From Chaetoderma sp. LZ-2023a (lineage: Eukaryota > Mollusca > Caudofoveata > Chaetodermatida > Chaetodermatidae), in contig CM067374.1 in NCBI GenBank assembly GCA_034401795.1, positions 134,643,298 through 134,707,297 of the forward strand: a stretch of 64,000 bases of DNA, given 5' to 3'. Both the position numbers and the translations under genes were made by a program. Position 1 is the first letter of the stretch; each line of letters starts with the position of its first letter. Shown here piece after piece: positions 55,424 through 64,000 of this stretch. Under the pieces are notes generated by a model, which did not search any database, was not told where the DNA came from, and was given only the letters and a program-made list of their open reading frames with translations.

Positions 55424-56167
55424 GTAATTATTTTCGCCTAACCGCTGGTTTTACTGTCATTAAATCTTTTTACAAACAAAAAAATCCAGTCTGAATCTCT
55501 TTCTCAAATCAATGTTTTATTTGATGTTGTTATCAATGTTTCCCAAGCGACCCTATGAGTGCTACACAGTTTGCTCAAACCTCACGCGTGCGTAACAGCC
55601 AGCGACAACAATCAGCATCACCTTGCTACGACGGCGACAATCTGTGGTATATTACCATATAAATGACCTATGATCTTGTAACAGAGCGGCTCTGGCTACT
55701 TAGAACCATCTGTTTGAATCTACTTTAGAAGTTTGAAACCTTGGATTACTGCAATGCTATTTTCAAAAGCAGTTATGTCTGAAAAGTTGACACACATTTT
55801 GAAACGAATGGGTCGTTGAGATACGTGGCCTTAAACAATGATAAGTCGAATTAGTTTCAAAATATTCATCAGAATGCTTACTAAATAGTAAAGATCTCTG
55901 ATTCTTACACACCAGGGATTATTCAGAGGGTATGGGGGTCGAGTACTGAGGCGTTCACAAGGTGATATGACAGTGACAAAAATGTTTCAGGCAAATTAGT
56001 TTCAAAATATTTTCCAGAATGGTTATTATTAATATTGAGAAAGATCCAATTCTTATCAACAGATTGATTTATTGAGTGTTAACCATTCTTTTGTCAACTT
56101 AAGCCTATAAACCTCAAACCTTCTAGTTCAAACCAACCAAAGTCAGCTATGTAGTCGACTTGTAGCA
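55424..56167. other. gene-free stretch with family A MITE scraps
   Basis: The TTAGTTTCAAAATATTCA core motif occurs near 55850 and again near 55990, each with the following AGAATG(C/G)TTA-type block. Otherwise nothing was recognised. Confidence 0.45.
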
Positions 56168-56310
56168 TGTCTATTTGCAGGACAAAGGGAGAGTATTTTT
56201 AAATATTTACCACTGGAATGAATGGATCCGTAACAGAGTCAGTCATTCCTGTGGTAAATCTTCAAAAATACTCTTCGCTTGGCCTTCAAATGGACACTGG
56301 CTAAGCAAAA
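56168..56310. mobile_element. hairpin MITE family C
   Basis: TCTATTTGCAGGAC, GAGTATTTTTAAATATTTAC, CACTGGAATGAATGGATCCG and the inverse arm. The outer ends are degraded. Confidence 0.6.
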
Positions 56311-56351
56311 ACTTACTTTTTCTTTAACGTTACCCTTTTGATGATGAATCC

Positions 56352-56368
56352 AGAGAGAGAGAGAGAGG

Positions 56369-56399
<31 letters not shown>

Positions 56400-56430
56400 A
56401 GGGAGGGAGGGAGGGAGGGAGAGAGAGAGT
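56352..56430 (+). repeat. (GA)n/(GGGA)n microsatellite
   Basis: Same GA then GGGA then GA structure as at 17064-17150, right after a family C MITE. Confidence 0.95.
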
Positions 56431-56639
56431 CTAGTAAATCTATATACTGAACTTTTTAAATGTACAACCATAACGCGTGTTCGCTTTCTGCAAGATCTTG
56501 AGAAATACGCAATTGTAGACCATAAGTAGGTTATTTTGGAAAAATTAAAAATGGAATGGCTTACTAGATATCACCAACAACAGTTGCGGTTGAAATTCTT
56601 GTCAAAAGACAATTTTCGCAGTTTACAGTTGTCTAGCAA

Positions 56640-56664
56640 TGTGTGCGTGCGTGCGTGCGAACGA

Positions 56665-56727
<63 letters not shown>

Positions 56728-56733
56728 GGTGGG
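56640..56733 (+). repeat. (GTGC)n microsatellite
   Basis: About twenty GTGC units followed by GTGG-rich sequence up to about 56790. Confidence 0.95.
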
Positions 56734-57153
56734 TGGGTGTGTGTGGGTGTGGTGGGGTGGGGAGGGGTTTGGGTGGGATTGGGGTGAGTGGACGGGGACA
56801 AGAAAGAGACAGACTGAAGATCCGACTATCAAGGGAGATAACTCGTTCAACCTCAATATTTCGCTAATCAATGCTGAAACATCTAATAATCGCTTTTCAT
56901 TAACAGGGATTTATTCAACCTCGTTACTTCTAAAAAGGTCCTTTGGCGGCTTTGTCGGTGATGAAACCTTCTTCTACACTCCACATCTCTTCGTGGAAGT
57001 GAATGTACCACTGCTGGGCTACCAACAATTTTGTCATCAAAGGTAGATTGGGTGTCTGGCTTTTCAGTGCTAGAGATCCAATAGCTGGGACTTACAGCTT
57101 GGTAGTCGAAGTTTGACCTGATCACTCAGAGATTGAGGCCATGGGTGAGTTTC

Positions 57154-58310
57154 TTACATAAGGAACTCCTCAATTTCCATCGCGCACTGGGCATATGCAC
57201 AAATGTCCGAAAAGGCTGTAATAACTATTAATGTATGTTGCTTGGTCTTTGATTTACTTCTTGCTGCAGGCTCCTTGAAGATCGTGATGCCATTTCTTTT
57301 AATCGGATCATGGATAGAGTGATTTCTTTCAACCAAATCATTCTTGACATTTTCTTTGTACTTTTCTTTACCAAAACTTCCCATGTTACTGAAGGTACAT
57401 ACTACAGCCTCATCCACACATTCAAGGCTATCAAGTGATATGGGCGCATGTGAATCCGCAGCAAAGAGATTACCCATTGACGTAATTATAACAAATGAGA
57501 TTTCTAACTTGCGCCTTGAAGGTTTGCTGAGTTGAACTCTCTTGTGTCTTTAATATAAAGTCCATCAGCATCATGTACATAATATTATTCCTCAACTTTG
57601 GCAGTCACTGAGCCTGTTCAGGACAAACAACCATCAATCTTTTCAATGGTTTTATATCCTCTGTCAATGATATAGCTCTACCTGAATCTTTAACAGTTTG
57701 ACGCATAGCATAAACGGTTCATTTCCCATTGGAAAAAACCAAAGTCACTTTAGCTGATCGCCGATGCCATCAGGAATGGTTTTCATGTCTCTCAAATGCA
57801 CAGGGACCTAGCGTGTGTAGTTCTGGGGATTAAATACAAAGAACCGTGGTGTAAGCATTTCCAATATGTCAATGTAGAGGAAGCGGTTTCATTCACTGTT
57901 CAAATGAACAAAGATGAGAACAGACAATTCTAAACAGAGTACAAGGTCGCAAAATGGAAAAGTCTGACTCTTTCAGCAGTAATCCTTCTTCCACTTAGTG
58001 AAGACGTCATCTTCTAGCTCATTGTTCAATTCATGTCGTCCTTGCATCATCTGAAGCTTCTCATGGGCCATGGCTGTGACTTGCCATGTCCAGTTGAAAT
58101 GTAATGTAAGAAAAGTCTGCTGGTCCTACAGAAGCAATATCCGTCTCAGTTAGAGCTGTTGTGAAACCAGTTCATACAATCGTGTTAACATTTTTGTGCC
58201 GCTGGTTTTAGCATAGACATTTAGTCCCACATACAATGAAAGAGGTGACTCGCGATCATTTGCGTGTCTTGTCTTGGCAGTTTCCAGGGCCTGTTGCTCT
58301 GAGTCGAAGA
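57154..58310 (-). pseudogene. decayed copy of a multi-copy metazoan ORF family of unknown function
   Basis: On the minus strand, fragments in order resemble a long uncharacterised protein I have seen in many copies in invertebrate genomes. A PLSLYVGLNVYAKT block lies near 58220, FVFNPQNYTR near 57850 and AISLTEDIKPLKRLMVV near 57650. The longest open part is 57477-57154 (107 residues), with a VDEAVV block and ERNHSIHDPIKRN. At least five stops and frameshifts interrupt it, so it is dead. The family is repetitive and probably carried by mobile elements, but I do not know its function. The resemblance is from memory of motif order. Confidence 0.5.
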
Positions 58311-58529
58311 GTATTAGCTGACAAAGGGTAAGGCAGGCGTGGGTCGGTACTCAATTCTAATGCTGTTCCCATATAGAAACAATACCACTAATGACTTGAG
58401 AATGGAAATGACTCAGACCAGCAATCATCGGGACACGAGATTGAGAACTTGAGAAATCCATTGCCAAATCTCTCTTTTCTCACTGATTCGTCAACTCAGT
58501 TGATTGAACCAGAAAATCCAAACCTTTTC

Positions 58530-58717
58530 TCAGTGAGTGTTCTTTTGCAGGTCAAGAGAAGACTATTTTTGAAGATTTACCACTGGAATGGGTGGCTCGT
58601 TAGCGAGCTAGCCATTCCATTGGCAAATTGTCAATAAGTCTTCTCTTGGCCAGTAAATCGACTTTTCTCATGACCATTGCAAAGTCATTTTGAGCGGCTT
58701 GACCATTAAAGGGTTAA
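58530..58717. mobile_element. hairpin MITE family C
   Basis: AAGAGAAGACTATTTTTGAA, ACCACTGGAATGGGTGGCTC and the inverse arms. The right end is intact (ACCATTAAAGGGTTAA to 58717); the left CCCTTT end is degraded. Confidence 0.65.
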
Positions 58718-58844
58718 CAAAGTTACAGAGAACAAAAACAGTTACAAAAAATTATGAGGAATTCCAAGTGATAAAGATTTGGCTGCGAAGAATTGCTGGA
58801 TGGAAAGAATGTTGAAAATATTTCCTTAAAATTCCAGCATTATT

Positions 58845-59803
58845 GTTTTCTAGATATGGAAAGAAAAGTTAATCGCAGTGCACACTAGGGGGCGACACCA
58901 CAGCCATCGCTACCTATCACCTACTAGTCTCAAAGTGTCGCTATTAGTCTTAAAGTGTCGCTATCGTGTCGTTATTGAGCAAACACTTCACCGACAGGAT
59001 GCGAGTTAACAGCTTATATATATATATTTTAACTAGATATGGAAAGAAAAGTTAATCGCAGTGCACACTAGGGGGCGACACCACAGCCATCGCTACCTAT
59101 CACCTACTAGTCTCAAAGTGTCGCTATTAGTCTCAAAGTGTCGCTATCGTGTCGTTATTGAGCAAACACTACACCAACAGGATGCGATTTAACAGCTTAT
59201 ATATATATATTTTAACTAAATATCGAAAGAAATGTTAATCGCAGTGCACACTGGCACGATGCCACAGCCATCGCCACCGATCACCTACTAGTCTCAAAGT
59301 GTCGCTATTAGTCTCATAGTTTCGCTATCGTGTCGTTATTGAGCAAACACTACACCAACAGGATGCGATTTAACAGCTCATATCTATATTTTAACTAAAT
59401 ATCGAAAGAAATGTTAATCGCAGTGCACACTGGCACGATGCCACAGCCATCGCCACCGATCACCTACTAGTCTCAAAGTGTCGCTATCGTGTCGTTATTG
59501 AGCAAACACTACGCCGACAGGATGCGATTTAACAGTTCATATCTATATTTTTAACATCAGTCTACGTGCATAAATTAGGCATCCGAAATGATTTAAGCCT
59601 AGCCAGTCATTGGTTAATGCTATTTTCGATCGCCGGCGATTCTCAGGCGGCAAACATATTTGAAAGATGTTCAATATCGAGCGACGACTGGCGATCAGTT
59701 GCTTGCTTGTCTCGTCGCCGTCCGTTTCTGGCGCACTATAGAGCGATTTTCATAATCGTGTCGTATCGCCATCGCGTCGCCGTCGTTTCCCCCTAGTGCG
59801 CTG
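58845..59803. mobile_element. hAT-like non-autonomous element with fourfold amplified left end
   Basis: The left terminal sequence CAGTGCACACTAGGGGG(C)GAC at 58877 is inverted at the right end (GTTTCCCCCTAGTGCGCTG, 59785-59803). CAG-starting ends of this type are typical of hAT elements. The left-end unit recurs at 59059, 59242 and 59421 (spacings 182, 183 and 179). It includes the TAGTCTCAAAGTGTCGCTAT motif, itself doubled in the first three units, and a TATATA tail. No transposase. No 8-base target duplication could be confirmed. Confidence 0.6.
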
Positions 59804-60061
59804 TCACATTTTTGTTTTTTAAAACAAAAAATAAATACATTGGTATGGTTGTGACTGATAGATTGCTAATAATAGAACAATTTGCGGGTAAAATAGGTGG
59901 TAGATGCGATCTGACAAATCTAAAAGGTCACTGTTGATTTATTTCATGAAATATTGTTACTATGACAACTGACGGAATGTTCATTTTTTTTTAAATAGTG
60001 GAAAAATGTAATTATTGGTTAGTGAAAAATTAAATGAGTATAACATCATATATTTAATGTG

Positions 60062-60256
60062 CATAGCCTAGATTAATGACCGACCACTATCATATCTACT
60101 TTACATAGCCTAGATTAATGACTGACCACTATCATATCTACTTTACATAGTCTAGATTAATGACTGACCACTATCATATCTACTTTACATAGCCTAGATT
60201 AATGACTGACCACTATCATATCTACTTTACATAGCCTAGATTAATGACTGACCACT
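60062..60256 (+). repeat. 42-bp minisatellite, 4.6 copies
   Basis: CATAGCCTAGATTAATGAC begins units at 60062, 60104, 60146, 60188 and 60230, exactly 42 bases apart, with only two or three substitutions. Confidence 0.95.
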
Positions 60257-60395
60257 CGTCAATCGGGTCTCGTTTGCATTGTTCTCAGTCCGATCTAGTC
60301 GCAACAGAGAAGAGAATCTACCAAAAGGAAACACTGTAGAGAGCTATAGCCACATCTCATCTTCTACATTCTGAGATAAACGAGGATGGTGTGGT

Positions 60396-60835
60396 AATTC
60401 ACCGTTCCAGAGTATCCATCTATCGTATGACGTCATATGATGTCATAATCAGCTGAGCGATGTGGAGGATGACGTCATAATCATTACGTCATAGCGGAAT
60501 GTAGGATGACGTCATAATCATTACGTCATAAATGATTCTAAACTATTCTTTAACTCTTAAAAGTCCGACACCTTGTAACAATTGTATGTTTAAATTATTT
60601 AATAAACATGCTGTTGAATATTTTGAAACAAAGTTGACTGGGCGCTGTTGCTGCCATGGCAACAACACCCAGTCAAATTAGTTTCAAAACATTCAACAGC
60701 TTACCTGTACAGTTTTCTGAAAAGTGATAGGTAGGGAGTTCATAGATCGATCGATCGATCTCAACACGAGCGAGTTGTGGACGGAGTGTTGCTAGATGTG
60801 GGCGGGGCATAGCTAAAAATGGACGGTCCATTCAC
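60396..60835 (+). mobile_element. CRE-rich MITE family A, full length reference copy
   Basis: Left end AATTCACCGTTCCAGAGTA, right end TGGACGGTCCATTCA. The left half holds three full TGACGTCA sites and several half-sites, partly through an internal duplication of GGATGACGTCATAATCATTA. Then come TTTAATAAACATGCTG, the palindromic core at 60613-60702, ACAGCTTACCTGTAC, GATCGATCGATC and GGGCGGGGCATAGC. No ORF of note. Confidence 0.8.
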
Positions 60836-61007
60836 CTCCCAGGTACAGCAAGAGGTGTTGTTATGCTATCTTTCTTTCTGATATGTGGATCGTTGTTCCG
60901 CCCATGAAGATTTTGAAAACTAGACGTTCTGATAAGCCATTTCCTGCATTCTTTAACCATTTTAAACCCGAAAGCCTAAATACGAAAAATCATGTGCAAT
61001 GCAATAA

Positions 61008-61160
61008 CGATTCTGTTGCATATTTTAAAACTAATTTAACTAGAAGCTGTTGCTGCCTGTGGCTGTGGCAGTAACAGGTTCCTGTCAAATTAGTTTTAAG
61101 ATATGCAACAGCTTTCATGTATGTTCACTTTGAAATTGAGATGCTGTGAATTCAGGGATT
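61008..61160 (+). mobile_element. CRE-rich MITE family A, core and start of right half
   Basis: CTGTTGCATATTTTAAAACTAATTT, GTTGCTGCC...GGCAGTAACAG and the inverse, then AACAGCTTTCATGTATG. It ends at ATTAAAGGGTTAA, a family C end, so two MITEs meet here. Confidence 0.55.
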
Positions 61161-61679
61161 AAAGGGTTAACTTATGCAATATTACTCGTTATTAAATTTT
61201 CACAATAATAATCAGTACTAACCATTCATGAAATACACATGAAGCTTGGGAGATGAGTGTTATATAGAAAGTTTCATTTACGCTACATTTTGTGTTTATT
61301 TTCTTCAGATAATTGAAACATTATTTTAGTTAGTGCATATTTATCATTACAATCATAATTATATCTATTATCAATCCGTCCGATTGTTATAAAACCAGAC
61401 TATCCTACTCGTCATACGGTCCACCTATGATGGTTTTGAGACAAATTTGACCGAAACCTTGCCAGCAACAATTTTAAGTCAACTTGTTCTCAAATTGCTT
61501 AGCGCGTTTCGGTTGTCTGTAATGGTCTTTTAGTTAGTATACTATATTGGGAGGCACGGTAGATCACGTTGAAAGTCAGTAATGCAATAGCTTATAGAGC
61601 GATTTGTACTGTCCAGTATCTGACGTCATAATCAAAATACTCCTTTTCTTAGCTGGAGTCAGTCACATCACAATCAAAT

Positions 61680-61895
61680 ACCTGTGGCAGCAAGAGCGCC
61701 CATTCAAATGAGTTTCAAAATATCCAACAGAATGTTTATTAAATAGTAATGACATCCAATTCGTACACTTGACGGACTATCCAATGTTCATGACGGCCAT
61801 AGATAGTCTTTAATTACGCATTTTAATTGTGATGTCAGCCAACATGCGATGTAATTGATTATGACGTCATATACTGGAGTGACAGATCTCTCCAG
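61680..61895 (-). mobile_element. CRE-rich MITE family A, left half, reverse
   Basis: Core AGAGCGCCCA...AGTTTCAAAATATCCAAC, then AGAATGTTTATTAAATAGTAAT and ATTATGACGTCATA, inverted relative to 60396-60835. Confidence 0.55.
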
Positions 61896-62878
61896 TGATG
61901 CCAATAACTGTTTTAGCTTGATGTCTTAAAGCAGCCCGATTCCCTGCTGGCTTGTGCTAGTCTCTGTAGTCTTATACTGGTTATCACTTTAATAAATTAA
62001 CATTGTGTATCTCCCATTCTCTTTCATATATATTCTCGTCCTAGCAGACTGGGTCACAAGAATGGCATGATTGTGTAGCAGCTTATTAATGGCCTGATAT
62101 TTGGAATATTTTTATTTTTATTTCTGCTGGAATATAAACCAGTAAATGATTAATTGATACTTGTATAGTTAAAAATAAATCCAGTAAGGTTTGTTGACTT
62201 AGTGATTTGATAGGTTGTTTATTCAAATTATTATGATTCACTGCATTATAAAATATGTTTTCTGAGTATTGGACGCACTTTTAAATGACTAGTTATTATA
62301 ATAGTACCACATCAACACGCAAATGCAAATCCGGATTAAGCCAGGGCTAATGGAGATAGAGCATCGCGTCCGTGAAAAATGAGGCGCCCGAAAATCAGAA
62401 ACAATTCTCACATTGTACCGCAAACATAGGTAAACAAACTATATTTGAACTAAACCTAATATCAGCGCATACTGTTAAAAAGCTAAACCATAAATAAGCT
62501 TAAGATTAATTAGATTAAGCTTGTTTGTTTACGAAATTTTAAGATGTTAAATTAGTAAGTGGATTACAGTGGCACCATAGGTTCCAATTTGAATGTTATG
62601 ATGGGTACCAACATGTTATTCAAATCAGAAATGGTGCTTAGGAACTTGGCATTGGAACCCTGATGAGATGCCTTATGAATTCAAAATTGACAGGCACTTT
62701 AGCCTTTAATTTTCAAAATTCCTTAGAGTAATTATGCATATATTAGTGGAGCCTTTTTTAGCATTAAGATTCTTTCGGATTTCTTGGCAGTTCCGTACTG
62801 TTTTTCACTTTCCTGGTTGATCAACCAAATTTATTTGTAAATACTATGCTAATTTAAGCAAACGTTGACCAAATATAG
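61896..62878. other. gene-free AT-rich stretch
   Basis: No ORF, MITE or tandem repeat recognised before the LINE ORF1. Confidence 0.4.
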
Positions 62879-63982
62879 CTAAACCTAAACTGGGCACATG
62901 AAAATTGTTTGGCAACCTATAAGCGTACCCTAAGCCTTAAGATAACAACTAAGGGGTGGGGTGTCACGGCTATCGACCTGTATCATGGGTTAAAGGACGT
63001 CGTTGGCGCGGGACCTGCTGTTTTGCAGGGGCTTATCAATGTTTCTAAAACTGTATGGAATGTAACAGTGTCAAATGAGGGTGTCAAGGAAAAGCTTATA
63101 GAAGATGTTCTTATTGTAAAAGGCGAAGTTTGTAACGTAGAGGAAATCGAGTCAGATAGGTTGCTAGTGAAGATTAAAGTTCCACTAGAAATTCCAGATG
63201 ACAGAATCATGAATGAACTCAAGAGGTATGGCAAAGTGCAAAAGATTGAACGGGAAACGTATCCCTTTGACAGGACGCTAGAAAACGGTGTACGACGCAT
63301 CTAGTTTAATAAAGTGGATAGCCCGTTACCTAGCAGATTGACGCTTGATGGCAGCTTTGTCCTGCCCTTATGGTATAGAGGGCAAATTAAAGAGTGCCGG
63401 ATCTGCCTAAGTACTGACCATTTGGCAACAGATTGTCCCAATCGAAACAAATGTTTGCTCTGTGGTTCAGTTGACCATTTTAAATGGCGCTGTCCAAAAA
63501 ATCAAAACAAGCCCTCAGTATCAGGAGATAATCGCCCATTAAAGGATGCAACTGAGTCAAATGCTTCTGGAGCAATCACTACGGAAGCTGTTGTTGTGGT
63601 TCATGCCACTGAAAATGACACAAACAAATCATCAAATCCTGTTAAAGTAACTACAGTTGATGAAATTCAAGTATTAGAGGAGGGTATAACCTTAAATCAA
63701 GAAAATAATCAAAATGCAGTGGAGCCAAACGTGGCTGTAAAAGACATGCAGGAAAATGATGATCTTACAGAAGAGCCAGTTTACAATTCCTTAGAAGATG
63801 AATTAAAATTAGGACAGGATAAGTTTAGTACTCAGAAGACGGAAAGTTCAGTTGATTCCCCGCTAAGCCCACTTGATTTAAGTCAGCTTGAAGATATGGT
63901 AAATGACGCTCCTGCCAAACGTAACTTAAGTAGCAATAAGCGTCAAAAGAAGACAATAGCACGGAATCTGAGATTGAAGTAA
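62879..63982 (+). pseudogene. LINE ORF1-type protein with two CCHC zinc knuckles, one internal stop
   Basis: An RNA-binding ORF1 (gag-like) of an L1/Tx1-type non-LTR element. The frame is open from 62879 without an ATG at its start; the first in-frame ATG lies far inside, so the 5' end is missing or elsewhere. The N-terminal part resembles the RRM-like region of such proteins. It ends with ENGVRRI, a TAG at 63302-63304, and continues in the same frame with FNKVDSPLPS, a point where related proteins read through. Two knuckles of the form C-x2-C-x4-H-x4-C follow (CRICLSTDHLATDC and CLLCGSVDHFKWRC), then an acidic Ser/Asn/Glu-rich tail and a basic end (KRNLSSNKRQKKT). The stop is at 63980-63982. 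ORF2 would be expected beyond the window. Confidence 0.65.
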
Positions 63983-64000
63983 ATGATATGGATGATGATA

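Noticed and set aside
56571..57046. Arg-Ala-Cys-Val and Thr-His-Ala-Arg repeat ORFs
   Set aside because: They are translations of the GTGC microsatellite, open in several frames on both strands.

Overview
The window looks like repeat-rich, AT-rich intergenic DNA from a marine invertebrate animal; I cannot name the species. The signs are eukaryotic: CR1/L2-type LINEs ending in ATT tails, many MITEs with terminal inverted repeats, long microsatellites, a 17-bp satellite, a 500-N scaffold gap, and an intron-free class A GPCR. No bacterial operons, rRNA genes or CRISPR arrays were seen.

Layout. 1-9.6 kb: remains of a Polinton/Maverick (adintovirus-like) element. It has a chromodomain integrase, a one-helix membrane protein, a candidate penton-like minor capsid gene, a basic core-type protein, a double-jelly-roll-type major capsid gene and an adenain-like cysteine protease, all on the + strand. 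The first genes overlap or nearly touch. Three virion genes carry stops or frameshifts, and the protease appears to lack its catalytic acid. The capsid and protease genes are separated by 5.1 kb that ends in a gag-like, frameshifted ORF with a long repeat-bearing leader, probably part of another retroelement. 10-17 kb: gene-free, with several MITE families. 17.6-20.9 kb: a nearly full-length LINE with endonuclease and reverse transcriptase, broken by one nonsense codon. 21-26.8 kb: MITEs, a diverged tandem duplication, and a 5'-truncated LINE nested inside a TTAA-flanked MITE.

26.9-46.2 kb: a 17-bp satellite followed by 7.7 kb, then exactly 500 N, then the same satellite and the same 7.7 kb again. 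By eye the two 7.7-kb copies differ by only about 18 substitutions plus a few indels. This is most simply a duplicated haplotype in the assembly. 46-51.5 kb: a class A GPCR on the minus strand, a 16-codon remnant of a sister GPCR 2.7 kb away, a tRNA-type SINE, and a MITE ending right at the GPCR stop codon. 52-56 kb: degenerate tandem repeats and an unidentified decayed ORF cluster. 57-58.3 kb: a decayed copy of a multi-copy metazoan ORF family. 58.8-59.8 kb: a hAT-like element whose left end is amplified fourfold. 60-62 kb: more MITEs. 62.9 kb to the end: a LINE ORF1 with two CCHC knuckles, broken by one stop.

Only the GPCR looks like an intact host gene. The rest is mobile or viral DNA in various stages of decay. 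The most useful observations are the Polinton virion cassette, the probable false duplication around the gap, the TGACGTCA-rich MITE family and its contact with the GPCR, and the GPCR remnant.
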